Source: Blasia pusilla (taxonomy: Eukaryota > Marchantiophyta > Marchantiopsida > Blasiales). From it: a stretch of DNA of 64,000 nucleotides. The stretch covers positions 5,146,001 to 5,210,000 of the forward strand of contig CM114273.1 in the NCBI GenBank assembly GCA_050084515.1, written 5' to 3'. The first letter of the stretch is position 1. Every line of letters begins with the position of its first letter. Positions 13,210-28,740 of the stretch are shown here, piece after piece. The translations under genes were made by a program, and so were the position numbers. The notes under the pieces were generated by a model. That model did no database searches, was not told the origin of the DNA, and worked only from the letters and a program-made list of their open reading frames with translations.

Positions 13210-16200
13210 GTGTTATTCTTGCTAACTTGTCATCTACAGAGGGAGGGAGGCGCTTGGAACGGTGTACCTGATATGACTGAAGAGAACGTGGAATCCAATC
13301 AGAGTTCATCTTGGGATAGTACAGATAATGTTCAACAAAGTCCTAATCCATACGAAGAAGAAAGGAATCGCAGAGTGAGAGAGAGAAAGGCCAAAGAGGC
13401 GGAGTTGTTTGGTGGGTTGAAGGATTGGTAAGTATGATCTTGGATAACCTTTTTTTTTTTGCTTTATTTGGTCAAGTGTATCATGTTCATATAGTGGTTG
13501 TACATTAGGAAATATGACAGAATTTGTGTGATCATATTTTGTAGGTTTGTTGCTCCAAGGGTTGTGAAGGAGCGCAAGCCTTTGCAATTTTGGAATCCTT
13601 CCCTTCCACAAAGACGCAACTTACGGTTGGAGGAGAAGGCCACAAACCAAAGTGTAATCCCCGAGGAGACTCGAAAAGATTGTTCAGATAGTGATTCCAA
13701 AGACCCCTATTATAATCCACTCCTTGAGATGGACTTCTTGGGGGCTGAAGAGGATGACGACTTGTGGCTGGAGGATGGGAGGGTACTTTCTCTTCACATC
13801 TTGTTGTTTTGCTACTCTCTTCAGATTTCAGAATTATGAATACTGTGTTAACTCACAATGAGATCTCTGTTTTGAATAGCCTCAAGCAAAGGAGCGTCCA
13901 ATCAAACCATCCAAACAGGGAAGTGTACGAAATTCCACCAATACAAACGATGCAGTAATATAATTGTAGACATGGAGGAATATTCAACTATCTCTATATG
14001 CATTATTGGTATGTAATAAATTGAGTGGTAGAAGCATGTCATTATGACTTCACTAATCTTTATTCATCAAATGGTCTCTAGTTTAGTTTATTCACCCATT
14101 TACTTGCATGTGCAGCCCATGGATGGAACTCCATCATAACCCATAATGCCTTCGCAAGCATATCCCCCTCATCCACCCCCATGGGCACAGAGCCAGATAC
14201 CGTGGTGGGTACCTATGATGATGCAATCACCAATGGGTTATGGAAGTCAATTTCAGCCACCATGGACCAATGGAGCTCAATCATCCATGAACATCCCACC
14301 CCCATGGGTAAGTAGGCTTACTATTCTGTTCTTTCTTGTTTTGCACACAGGAATTCAATTAATTGGAAGTCTAACTAGCTAATTGTATTTCTTTTGTGGA
14401 CACAAGGGACATGGGCCATCCCAACCGCCGCCCCCAACATCGTTGGCATCTCCATTGGCCAACGGGAATACGGGCGACGAATTATACCGTAGTAGGTCTC
14501 AATCTTGCGCAACACCAAGCCCATCAAAAAATTCGACCCCGCTAGCAGGTGCATCTAAAGGTAACTTCTCACTTGGTTCCGAGTTTGCAAATTTATACTA
14601 AAATAGGTTGTTGTATTACGAAAGGTGTGAAACTGTTACTAGTATAAGTTGGTCTTATAGTTAATATAGTTCAACATAATTGTGATTTGGTGAGTTTATA
14701 ATCGTCGGCCCTACATCTTTTACATGTGAGAATTGGGATGGTGGTATATTTGTAGGAGAACGGTAGAGTCGTACAAAGCGTGATTTGTGGACTCGTGATG
14801 TTTCCATTAGGAAGGAGCAGAACTTAAAACCTACATGTGAGCTCATGCCAAATGGTATTCCGTCGCCTAGATTTCCACTTTATGAGCCTTGGCTAAATGA
14901 ATTGAAGATATGGGTGATGAGGTACTTGGACTTATCATGCATTGAGATTGGTAAACATAATTCTATCAGCATGGCTGCTGTTCAGAATCACCTCCTTGAG
15001 GCATACACATATGTGGGTGCATCATCTCTTTCGCTTGATTTCATGAAGAAAAAAATAGCACAACTATTGAAAACCGAGCGATCCAATATTAAGAACTATT
15101 GGACATTTACATGGGGCTCATCGCGCAGTCCCATGTCACCCTGATACCAATGAGGAGTCATGGAATCAATTAGTAGATTATTGGTTCTCCGAGGAAGGCA
15201 AAATGAAGGCAAAAAAGATGGCTCGAGCAAGGGCCAAGGTCCAGACTTTAAATTTCTCCGGCCGTGCAGGTTTAGATGGACTTGATGTAAGTCATCTTGG
15301 CATTCCCTAGTTTTCTTGCTAAAGTTATATAATGGTAGAAAACTTCCATTATTGCTTCATTTCCATATTTGCATTGAACCCTTTCACATGCATGAATTTC
15401 ATAATTTATGTATTTAAGGAGCATGTGCAGGTGCAACAACGTACCTCAAAGGAGTCCTTGGGCACGGGGCTAGAATGTATGGAGAGAAATGAGTTGCCTA
15501 AGCAACCAGGTTTCACACAATTGAGTTCATCGGTAAATGTAAATGCATAACTCTTTTCTTACCCGTTGACTTGACATGGCTAGTATTATGACCTTCATCT
15601 GTTTGGGTCATGGAATTAGTATCATATCCTTAATCATATTGAATTATGGTGTTAGTATCATGATTGTATCTAAGTGTGTAATTGCAAAACCATAGTTTTT
15701 TGGTACCTAATTGATCGTTGGATTATATATGCAGAGTGTGGAATCTAGAGTCACTATTTAATTGGAAGAAGTGGAAAAGAAGTGGAGCGCAGATTTGGAT
15801 GATTTGAAGTTGCACATGGAACGGCAGAACAAGGCATTAAATGTACTCATGAAAATGGTGTCCAAACTTACTTCAAAGGATGTGTCTTCCACACCACACC
15901 AGATTTCTAGTTCCCCGCCATCCAATTCTCAACCATATGCAACAACACATGAGAAGCTCACATCAGGTAGCCCATTCTCATTCTTCCGCCCTTGATTTTC
16001 AATGGTTATAACTACTTGTCCTTTCCAGCATGAGCATTTCACAACTGACTTTCTTTGTTTTGAGTAACTTACAGTCACTGTTGAACCTATACCAATGTCT
16101 ACATCCAGACAATTAGGGAAGAGGAAGATCTCCACACAAAAAGAGGCAATGGCAACTACACAATCTGGTGGTAAGTAGAGAGCTTAACTTCACTACATGT

Positions 16201-17116
16201 AGGGTCATATAATGTAATTACTTGTTAAAGTGAGGAATCTGGTTTTACAATTCATTTCTCAATACTTGGGTCGTTTGTTGAATTGCCAGAACGGAGCAAC
16301 AAAAGTAGAAGTTCCAGAGAAAGTGCAGATGGTGATACTCGAATCACTCGTAAGTATGTCATCCTTGGCATAATGAATTTATCTGTGGCATAGTTTTCAA
16401 ACTATCCACAAAACAATACTCATTTCTTCCTACAGCGTTCAATAGACTTTGTCGTGCATAATGTGCAGAAAACGTGAGTATGGATAGCCAAGCCAAATCA
16501 TCACCAGCCAAAAGACAGAAGTCTAGGCTACAATCTGATGGTTTGAATGAGCAGGAAAGTGAAATCAGATCAGGCTCGTCTAAGAAAATAACTAAGGTAA
16601 TTTATCTCATCTATAATGACCTCTTCTATTCAAGGTTTATATGACGACACTGATATTTCTTGTTGTGGACAATTAAATGGTTGTCTAGGACTTGTGAACT
16701 TTTCACATCATCTTCCGAAATGGGGATGGTCTTTCAAACAGGTATATCATAGCAGTTTTTTATTTTCAGATTAATGGTGCAAATGCATGTGGAAAGAATT
16801 TGAATTGATACTAACTAAATGCCTGTGTATTCTTTTAGCTACGAATTGGTAATCACGTATTACTCACCAAGCCAAAGTTGAGTAGGATGGTGCTTGGGAT
16901 AGGAGTTACATAAGGTTTTGGTGGAAGAGACAAGTTCCATGCCAAAGACATCCCCTTAGGCGTGGTGAGGGTTGATCTAAACGAGGTGTTCGAACCAGAA
17001 CATGCTTTGTAGATGTCGAATTTGATAGACGAACCTACACAAGAAACATTTGGTGATGCTCTTGGTTCAAGCATGCTCTGGCCAGAGATGCATATGAGGA
17101 AGGTGATTCAGTAGAA
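13210..17116 (+). CDS. TNPA-like second gene of the CACTA element, multi-exon, probably decayed
   Basis: Short coding blocks are separated by introns with clear GT-AG ends, for example GTAAGTATGA at 13430 to TTTTGTAG at about 13543, and GTAAGTAGGC at about 14310. An early block has a charged segment (YEEERNRRVRERKAKEAE). Pro-rich blocks follow at 14146-14600. The block at 14785-15290 contains WNQLVDYWFSEEGKMKAKK, typical of the Transposase_24 family, but reaching it needs a frame change near 15140. A coiled-coil block follows at 15760-15995. The last block (about 16850-17116) ends with a Tnp1/En/Spm-like C-terminus (FGDALGSSMLWPEMHM), with one in-frame TAG near 17010. TNPA-type proteins bind the subterminal repeats and assist the transposase. 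Exact exons were not resolved. Confidence 0.6.
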
Positions 17117-17489
17117 TAGTCTTTTCTTTTGGCACCCAACTATCTAAGGTGCAATAACTTTGTTTTCATGGATGACATAATCTCTCTTGCTCTTTCAAGA
17201 TGAGATCATAAACCCTACTATATTTGATCTTTTTTTTTTTAATATATTTTTGAATTATAACCCCATTTAATAATGATTCATTTTGTAATTTGGTGTATGG
17301 AAGCTACTCTTTAGTGATATTCCACCCCTCAAAATATGTTTTCAAAAGAGGATTTCAATAATTCAGATCCATTCATTCTTGCACCGTTCAAAAGGCATAA
17401 TAAACATTCCAAAATATCCAAAATTTATATTCCCACTAGTCATATCAATATAACTTGCACAGTACCGTTCAAAAACTAAAGTAGTAAGC

Positions 17490-17710
17490 TTCAAGTTCTC
17501 TCTAGTCATAATTGTATGACTCATGCAGTTCTATTGCAATGACTACATAATTTCCGCTACTCACATAGTCATATCTTTGTGACTCAACCAGTTGTGTCTG
17601 CTTTTATAGTACTCATGTAATTCTACTCTTCTAGTCATAGTACATGACAACATGAGTCTATACCAACATTTCAATAAAATAAAATGACTACATGAGTTGC
17701 CAACTATAAC
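17490..17710 (+). repeat. right subterminal repeats of the CACTA element
   Basis: A cluster of AGTCATA/TGACTCA/TGACTACA motifs like those next to the left terminus. It lies about 370 bp after the TNPA-like stop, where a CACTA element is expected to end. No clean TTTCTTCTAGTG end is visible; the nearest match is CTCTTCTAGTCAT at about 17626. Confidence 0.55.
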
Positions 17711-17901
17711 TGAAGTTTGAACTATGGGAATAACGTTTATATTTCTTTAAATCCAATTGATGGTACAATTCATTCCGCAAAGTCTGTATTAGATTCAATG
17801 AGATGCATACGTAAGCTTTGGAGTCCGATTCATAAAAGAAATGTTGAGATAGGATAATAATATGGAACGGAATAAAATACCATAGTAATTTTTCCCTTCC
17901 T

Positions 17902-18518
17902 CTACCTCATAAATGTTTTGAAGATGGATTGTAGATTTGCGCCTTGGAGACCCCATACAACAGAAAACTCCTTGTGAGCCTCCTTGTCGTTCAAGGAAAT
18001 CTTGAATTCTTCCAATATAGACTTCTGTTGGAGTCTTTCCGAAGGGCTGAAAGTACACATGATTGAATCCCCCAACAATATGGATGAAATTGCAAAATTC
18101 AGCATCTTTGCAACCATCTTGGGATCACAATATGGCAAAAGTCTGATATCTCTTTTCAGTGCTTGTTCAGTAGTACGCTTCAGTAAATCTATCATGTCTT
18201 GTTGGCGTTTGCATTGTGCTTTCAATGCAATGAGTTGATGTCTTTCTGTTGAAGACATTGTTTGTCCCTCTTGATTATGGCGCTTGTCATTTTGTTGCTC
18301 AGGAAGCAAGTGAGAGCCTTGATTTTCACCCTCTACTCTCCATCTCTTATAGCATGGACCATCCGAATCTCGCTCAAGATCTTGCTCACTAGAATGCAGG
18401 GATAGTTTGCATGATGACTCCACATTATTTTTTGAACGAGAGAGAGAGATTTGAACCTGGCAAGAACTCTAAATCGATTGTAAGTAAACTTATCAAAGGA
18501 ATTTGAATCTCCCTCCAT
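17902..18518 (-). pseudogene. unrecognised helical protein gene, frameshifted at a CT run
   Basis: The main open frame (18423 down to 17902) encodes about 173 residues and has no ATG at its head. Another frame starts with an ATG at 18518 (MEGDSNSFDK) and stays open past the CT run at about 18429-18441. Changing frame in that run would join the two into one protein of about 200 residues, so one slippage indel probably split the gene. The N-terminal half is polar and charged. The middle (SSTERHQLIALKAQCKRQQD and onward) looks like a helix or coiled coil. The C-terminal part mixes hydrophobic and charged segments. A TATA box lies about 65 bp upstream of the ATG. I recognise no family. It converges on the CACTA genes and sits just outside the right subterminal repeats, so it could be an accessory gene of the element or a host fragment. 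Confidence 0.45.
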
Positions 18519-18579
18519 TATCCATGAACCTAGAACTTGTAAAATATTGAACGCATTGTGTGATTTTCGTGTTTCTCCT

Positions 18580-18587
18580 TTTTATAG
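18580..18587 (-). promoter_or_regulatory. TATA box of the minus-strand ORF
   Basis: The minus strand reads CCTATAAAAAGGAG, a canonical TATA box, 60-70 bp upstream of the ATG at 18518. Confidence 0.45.
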
Positions 18588-18599
18588 GGGAAGGAGTGG

Positions 18600-20597
<1,998 letters not shown>

Positions 20598-20599
20598 AA

Positions 20600-23500
20600 A
20601 CTCATTAAGTAGTGCCTTTTCCAGCTTTGCAACAAGATCTCATTGCTTGATTGGTATGGATTTATAGAGAGGAAAATATGAAGAATATAGAATATAGTAT
20701 GAGTGCAAACCATATAGATTATTTCTTTGTACACATGTATGTTTTCTTATTTGGGATCCCCAATAGGTGTCACGAAATAATACAGAAAGTTTAGGCAATG
20801 GACGTAGGATGCTAATTGTGTTGAGTTTTTTTTTATGATACTAGCTTAGCAATATTATAATCTGCTCTTGGTCTTTGTATTATGATTAGAAGTTTAGTCC
20901 CTATAAGATAACAAGGATAAGTTTAGTTGGAATCCCGTTTTTTTTATGGTATCCCTTCGTGTTATTGTACTTTGAGAATTTAGCTACTACGATGGTTATG
21001 ATATCCATCAATGGTTTCTCATATTGACCATATACTTTAGGTCTTGTAGTTAGCTTGGGATCTTATACAATTATATGAATGTTTTGAACAATGTTGGTGT
21101 TATCAACTTAACAGTGTAAATATATTCTCTTGCTCTTTATGGGTGCATTCCATGCTAGATCTAGATAGGAATAAATAGGTTGAGAAAGAAGTCTTTAAGA
21201 CTTAACTTGAACTCTTTTGCAATAGTGGATTAAAATATACCGGCCATATTTTTTAGTTCCATAAATGCGTTTGGAACATCTTTATATTTAGCAAAGCAAA
21301 GGTGGCTTCATATCTCTTTATTTGGTTATTAACATATTTATCAATAAGATCATGATAGTTTCATTGAGTCTTTTGTCTAGATTTTGAAGTCTCTAACATG
21401 CCTTGAGTCTCTCTCTCTCTCTCTCTCTCTCTTAACTATCGAACCAAGGCACGGGGTCCATGGTTGATGTCTATATACTCCAACAAGCCCTACGTAGTAA
21501 GTAAGTACAAGCTCGTTCCTACAACAGACTATACAACAACAAAAGTCTACAAATAAAGACAAGGCTTTGAGAATGCATACAAGACAGTAGGCCAATAAAG
21601 CAAAAGCTCAATTAATCCGAATGATCGGAGTTCCAAATTGTAAATTATCCTACTTACTTGCATTGGATACTCCAAATTGCCTTATGAGTTTGTTTGAAGT
21701 TCTTAAGCAGGAAGGGAGAGACAAAGATCTAGAGCTACACAAGGGGAGAGAGATAGATTATAATTTTTAAGATCTTCCTATCTTAGCTTTGTGACCATAG
21801 ATCCTGCACCCTAGTTAGACAATGCACGAGAGTGGGATGGGGTTGAAATGAGAGAAATAAACAAGAAGGTTTCATGTTTCATCTTGGATAATTAAATAGT
21901 TGTTTCCTCCATCACAACTCTTTGATGCTTTTTTTTGGTGAAGGTAGCTTTTAGGTACTCGGACTTGCAAGCTCTCCAAAATTATCGGTTCCAACTTCCT
22001 TAGGAAATGGTTTTGAAATAGGGCTGATTATGGAAGGAAACTTATCTTCCATAAGAATGTGTGATTCTAACTACTTTTGTTAAGGCTACGTAGCCTTCCA
22101 GTGGATTCGAAGAAAAAGATCTTGTAAAAGAGTAGGCCTTTAGGCATATTTGATTGGATCTTGGCTCTCCTAATCCTTGTACAGGTGAGGATTTTACAAT
22201 TGATTGATGATTCCAGAGGGAGTGACGATACCAATGGTTGCAAGGTTGGGAAAAGAATATTATTTGACATAGTAGAATGCTATTTCTATGATAGATTCGT
22301 TGATTCAATTCTCTGTTATAATGACCAATACTCTTTATTTTCCTAGATAATAGTTGGGGTGGTTACTAAGGTTAATGTTCACATGTGCCACTATGAGTAG
22401 GGAATGGCTATTGGGACAAATATTCATGTAAAGATTATAAAATTAGTGTATGTTTTGGAGTATGTAATTGCTGTCGGTGAGAAAAGTGTTCAAGTATGTT
22501 TAAAATGTGATAATTTTTGGGAAGGGAAAAGTTAATGAGAGCAAGTTTTCACTTGTTGAAGGAACCAAACAGTTTCTTGGAGATCATAGATTTGTTGCTT
22601 CATCATAAGTTGTGATACTACACGGTAGAGAATTCCAACACTTGATAGGTATTGGTAATTGGATTCGGTGCTTTAAAGGCCAAAAATTAGGATCATACAA
22701 TTAGGACCTTCCCTTGATGTTAACTTTATTGGACGCTAATTAAATGTTGATATTTTACTCCCTTTGAATAAATGGTAATATAAATTAATGTAAAATATAT
22801 TCATTGAAGAGATCATATGAAAAATCTATAGTTTTAATGGATATTTTGGTTCTAATGAAAATATATTGTTTATTTATTTCAGGTTACTTTAGGAAGATTA
22901 AAAGTGGCACATAGGATAATGACTCTAATTTGAAATGAAAAAATAGCAACAATTTCCCGTGTTATGCAAAGGGCCAGATTTGATACAAGAATGCCCATGG
23001 TGATATCTCTCGAGCAGGTGGCTTTCTTCTTCTACATTGTGAGTATTTCCTTTTACTAAGTTCAGGTCCAATACTCCTGGCCAGTTTCTAAACTCCTGGC
23101 CATTTTAGTTCCAATATTTTTTGTGATGGTTACATTTTACAAATTTAACAAATTGTTGAACCTTTGTAGCTTGAGAAAGCCATGCGTGATAGTAAATTCT
23201 AAGGTTGCAAAGCTACTATCCAAGAAGAACTCACGAGAATGGAGACTACAAAACGGAATTGGATCCCAATGATGTCTCGAATCTTGATTTGGTTACCTGA
23301 AGATAGACATGAAGAAACATAGATATTTCGTCTCAGAAAAAAATACATATATAGATAACTGGAGTAAGGGAATCACTATTCTTGTGAGTTGCTTTCCGTG
23401 ATATTCACTGTAAGAAAACTCTTCTCCTTCTATCAACTTAATAAAACATTCAAAAACCTTTCAAATTTGCACTTGATTATTAACTCTTCGGATTTGCACT

Positions 23501-26500
23501 ATCTGTAGGGGTGCAATTTTCTTTCTTGCAAATTTGGCTCTCCATGTTTTGTACTACACTGTCGCATGGAACCTTGCATAGAAACGATGGAAAATAAGCG
23601 CCCAATGAAAACTTTGGAATCAAAGCTGAAATTACATATGGTAGTTCAGAGTAAATCCTCACAAATGAAAACTAGAGGAGATGGCTAGCCGGTGATGGTG
23701 TGCTCAATGTGATGAAGTGCAACTCGCTTGGAGTAGTTTTTCCCCGATAACCGACATGTTCCCGGTTTTCATAAAGACAGACGAGAATTTTTGAAGTTTT
23801 CTAAATTCTGGTCGGTAATTTGTACATAGAAATGGGATCCTATATTTAAGTCCTCCTTCTTAGATGGGTGTGGTTTTAGGAAGAGCGCAAGAAGTCAGGT
23901 TGTAATCTTTTCAAAAGGAGGGGGAGCGACATCGTATATTACACGAGCATGTTCACCTCCTTCGTCTTTGTGATCCTTGCATCTTGCATTAGGTCTGTAC
24001 GTAACGCATCAATTACATTGCATGCGGTTCAATAGGGTCGTTTTCATCTAAAGAGCTCCTACTCGCATTTGTTTCCAGAGACGTGGTTGGAGAGATGGAT
24101 ATGATTAGCACTCATTGACTTGGAAGTGTCGCATTTGTTTGCATACCAAAGATATACTTTGAGTGGTGCAAAACCATGATGAACCTTAGTGTGCTTAACC
24201 ACCTCACCTCATTTTTTTTCGTCGTGGGACAAAGAACCGCTACAAGACAATCCGCGCGAAGGCATCTTGTGAGTCGTGATGCGTTTTACTTCAAGTCTCA
24301 CAATTTCTCTTAGACTTATATCTTCACAATCATGAAGCTTTTTCCATCCTGCTAGATCTCTATGCATGTCAATCCTCCAAGCTATGTATCATTGTGCTAG
24401 TCCCTATTCATTTAAACTCTATCCTCCAATAGGTCCATTATGAGTTCTTAAAGGGTGCTTGGACTTTTTACCATTGAGAAGACATTAGAGATGGATGACA
24501 ACAATCCTCATGCCAGCTTCCTTTCAGTTAAACGTTCAAATTTACAGTGAAGAACTTTTAAAAGCAAATCAAAATGGAAGAAAGGCTTTAAGCTAAGTAC
24601 GCTTCATTCTCCCTCTCCTGCGCACACTGCAGAAGGAAAATCCCATCTGGAACTGCGGAGCCAATCCATATTGCAACGAAGCGAGAATTGTCAAATGTCT
24701 TTGCTACACAAGCGGATGTAAGGCATTGGGTAACAAGAAGGGAATTTAATGAACCAAGTCGGCGAGACTTGTAAATTCTTTCAAAAAAGTTTTTCTATCA
24801 GTGTTCCTATGTCTGAAAGCTGATAGCCTAGTCGCTCCAAAATCCACTTAAAAAACAAGGGACCAACACATTAAAGTTGTAATTGAAGAGGAAAATTACA
24901 TTCTATTACCTACTTATGCTGTTGAGTATGGTGATTGGGTTTGAGATCCCCGCTTCAAAGAAAGTATGCTTGAAGATAAAAAATCTACAACAATACATTT
25001 ATCAAGTAACGATGAAAATAATCGATTAGATGTTTACAAAGCAGATGGAAATGTCAGTGGAAAATACCACTGACATAACATTAGATTCAACCATTATTGT
25101 CACATTTCTTTATACATAGCCTAAAGTGCACAAAAAAATTTATAGCATGACTTTGTAAATGGCACGCAATATCAAAAAAGTCGTATAGCAGGCTGAATGC
25201 AAACATACACGACTACTACTAATCGCTCTCCAAATCTATTTCTTGCTTCAAGCTATGTATAGTTGTAGCCACTTCCGGACCAAGAGAAGGATGATTATCT
25301 AGAAAAGAGATTAAGTGTTTTGCTACATTTCGTATCAATCCAACTTGCTGTTGAGTGTATTGACCCTATCGCAGACTATAACTAAACTTTTATGCGTCAA
25401 CTCGGGGTCGGATGTCCATTTCCTCTTTAGTTGTATTTTTCATGATTCAACGGCTGAGTCTTCATGAGGAGATGGTTGTTTAGCAATCGCTGTATGTTTT
25501 TCTGGAAGATCAGTGTTCCACTCGGATTGCTGTAACACACTAGGTTCTGCCTTCTGCCATACCAAAACAACGTTAAGAATATGACGAAAATATTGCTAGA
25601 GCAAAGAAAATGAGTAAGTGCAATTATTAATAGAGACTTGAGATTATATAGGAAGCTAAAATACGTGCTCCATAGAATAGACAACGATGCTAAACAAAAG
25701 TGATGAGGTAAGTGCAAAGAGGGAACGATAAGCTGCTAACCACTCTTCGCATACGTCGAAAAAAATGGAAGTCAGGGAAGAATGCGGACGAGTGGCTTGT
25801 TTAGCCTCTAATTTTAGGGTAGGCACAACCATATAGATGGCTACAATTCACTCTCAAACATGCATCAATCGCCCAAGAGGCCTAGTCGTGATAAAGCAAC
25901 AAATTAGTTTGTTGAAAACATGAAAAAGAGAATAATGAAAACAATTAAAATATGAATGCATTTAAACGAATTATAGAGCCTACCCTACACACAAGGCATG
26001 TAAGAGCTAGAATCGACCTGTGTGTTTAGCTTTCATGGACTTGAAAGCTTTCCAAGATGGATCAAACACTTTTGATGTGAATGGTGAAATATGTGGAATG
26101 GATATCGTTTATGCATTATTGGATGCACAAAAACTTGGAGGAAGTGGGAGTTTAGGATACCATAGCGACTTACATAGTAGGAGGTAATAGTCGTGGCCGA
26201 GTTTCCTCCCACTAGCTTGATTTTCATGGAGACGCGGCCGTATAAGTAGGGAATTTCAATCAGAATCTAGATCCTCAAGGAATAAAGAAGGCGCTCCTGA
26301 TCATGAGAACAAAGATGGTACGTTTTCTCTCCAACACCACACTTCTCGTAGAAATATGAGTGGAAATATTCGTAAGAGCTACTCTTATGACATGTCCATC
26401 GATACCATCAATCGAGAGAAATCAATGTGGAAATGTCTAATGTTTGACAACTCCGACATTGACAAGTGTATGTGTATAAGGACCTTCAATTTATTGACCT

Positions 26501-26830
26501 TCGGAGCACGGTTGGATTAAAGATTCAAGGGAAGTAGATCATTGGATTTCTTCTCGTCATCCATCGCTACTTATGCAAACTAATATCAAATTATGCAATT
26601 AGTGTTGGAAATATATAGTTATTGTTGTATATCTATGATCATTTTGAATACATACATATCATCATTTATGTTCTTATTTTCGTAAATATAGACATAATAA
26701 GTAGAAAGGATTGTCGTTAAATTTACTTGCTTTATTGATGTAATCTTTCATTAATTTAGTGTTTAAATCAACACATTTGGGAACGATAGCAAATTAATGC
26801 AAAATATAGGGCCCCTCATATTTTTTATGT
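20600..26830. other. AT-rich intergenic stretch, nothing recognised
   Basis: Six kilobases of AT-rich sequence with only short ORFs that lack domains, codon structure or splice-linked partners. A (TC)13 run lies at 21407-21432. I see no transposon ends, tRNA or rRNA here. It is probably old, decayed transposon sequence, but that is inference. Confidence 0.4.
21407..21432 (+). repeat. (TC)13 microsatellite
   Basis: Short uninterrupted TC/CT run. Confidence 0.9.
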
Positions 26831-27064
26831 TGTATATACATAAAGACCATAAAAAAGAAAATCAGAGTAAAAATGGCACACCCGACCTAAAACTCCACTC
26901 CTGAATCTACATCGGCATATCGATCCTTGTCCACCCTCCACTATGAGGGAATCCGGACGGTAGCACCCTAGTTCCTACCTCACAGATGAGCAAGAGAGGT
27001 GCTCCAATAGCCCAACATGAGAAAAATGGCTTGGGAAAGCCATCTTCCTCCCTCACATAGGTTT

Positions 27065-27089
27065 GGGAAGAGCCAAAAAGGCTCTTCCC
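27065..27089. repeat. perfect 10-bp hairpin
   Basis: GGGAAGAGCC, AAAAA loop, GGCTCTTCCC. A degenerate version is present in the 57-kb copy of the repeat. Confidence 0.85.
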
Positions 27090-27106
27090 CTAAAAATAGC
27101 AATCCT

Positions 27107-27136
27107 CTTGGTAACCTACGTGTGCAAGTTACCAAG
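27107..27136. repeat. perfect 9-bp hairpin
   Basis: CTTGGTAAC, 12-base loop, GTTACCAAG. The 57-kb copy has TGGTAAC...GTTACTA at the matching place. Confidence 0.8.
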
Positions 27137-27349
27137 GGCGGGTGAATTGCTCAACAAGTCATCCAACTATCAAAGACTTAAATAGGAAAGTTATAAGAAA
27201 CAACATTTCTAACACAACAGACCCATCCTCAACTCCATCCGAAACCTCGGGATGAAGTTACACTCAAGACAGTCCGATGACTCTCTATGCGGTCGGTGCG
27301 ATAAATCTCTACCTATCGGCTACTAAGATGTGACAAATTGCCTCTAACC

Positions 27350-28740
27350 TGGATCCACAAGCCATGCATGCTAAGTTTCCTAAAATGTGCAAACCTAATA
27401 CTTATCCATAACCTGTACAATCAAAACTCATACTTAGCTCATAATATGTAAAGTCCCAAAGAAACTTCCGAGTCACGGGGCTCACATGCGACTTGCATCA
27501 CACTCGCATGATACTCACAATGGACTTGCACTAGACTTGCAAACTCAAAACCACTAGTTACCCCCTACACCCTCCTTTCATGCCTCATTTTTTACTTTTC
27601 ACCTCATGGCTCGTAGCACCCTGAGCCGCACTACACATGAATTTCAGACCAAGGTAATCCTGCCCTATATCTTGACACAACGTAGAGGCTGGGACAAACT
27701 CTGAATTTTACTAAGTCTTAAGTTGACCATCCCCCATTCATTTGCTCTGTCAAGCATCAGAGAGAGGTGGCATCTACTTGCCAAATCCTAGATTTTTTCA
27801 CAAGAAATTACATGCTGCCTTATCTATAGTAGGTTATAGGAATTCTATTCATATGATGGTCGATAGTTAAAATCTAACAAAAAAATTTGATGTTTGTACT
27901 AGAAATGTAGTACATCATAAACATAAGGATTGAGAGGAGATATTTTTCATAACATGTTTTGTTTTCAAACAATTTTTCTTTATTTTTTATGATTTATTTT
28001 TCCATAATTGAATCTAAATAAATATAGTTGGTTTTCTTGCCTTGAGAACCTTGAATTCAAAGGAAAGGAAGTGTTTCATCAAACTTGGCTTGTCATACTA
28101 TCCTTTCCTAAGCGAACACCGACAATCTGCATGGATATGAAACATATTTTACATGGATTGTGTTTTGGTGTTTGGTGATTATTCACATATGCTTTGATAC
28201 GAATAAGTTTTAAAAATTCCATTCCTGGCTCTAAATATAGTGACAGTTTTTAAATAACAATTTGTGGTTGAGCCACAACATCCCTTTCATCGGAATTTGT
28301 TCTCATACAGCCAACACTACAATTATGTCTAAAAATATTTTAAGCACTCTAGTAAGAGACATGTGCCTTAACGAAGGTATGGGGAAGGGCCGCACACCTT
28401 GAGATGAATTTCCCAAATAAAGAAAAGACTACTAAAATAAGACACTTTTGGTCTCCCCAAGAAAGAAATTAAATTTACACGCATTAGAACCATTAAAAAT
28501 TATTCTTCTTCCCTGTTTTATTTTTATTTTTATCATCTAACTTATTTATACATGTTTGATGATTGGTTTCATTCCATCCTTGTCTCAAAAAGAAGGATAA
28601 TCTATATGCTTGAAGGAGGATGGGATTTGAAAAGTGTATAATTAAGTTAATCTAACATAACACTAGTGAGAAAGGGTACTACACTAGTTGGTAAATAAAT
28701 TTTTATTTTTATAAAATTAGGAGATATGACGCCATCGGAT
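27350..28740. other. AT-rich spacer, nothing recognised
   Basis: No ORF or RNA gene recognised. The base composition changes from AT-rich to GC-richer near 28740, where the gene island begins. Confidence 0.4.

Larger units (their letters stand above)
26830..27350 (-). repeat. dispersed hairpin-rich repeat, copy A (LTR-like)
   Basis: About 500 bp that can be aligned by eye to 57150-57650 in the same orientation. Shared landmarks are ACATAAAGACCA, AGGTGCTCCAA, a GAAGAG...CTCTTC stem, GGTAAC...GTTAC and CCTCAAC. Copy A has two perfect hairpins (27065-27089 and 27107-27136). On the minus strand TGTTAGAAATGTTG (starting at about 27217) resembles the start of a plant LTR, so this could be a solo LTR or LTR fragment. 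No element coding sequence adjoins it. Confidence 0.55.

Noticed and set aside
28661-28700. CACTAGTGAGAAAGGG resembling a CACTA terminus
   Set aside because: Not followed by subterminal repeats and no partner terminus; the palindromic start makes a chance match likely.
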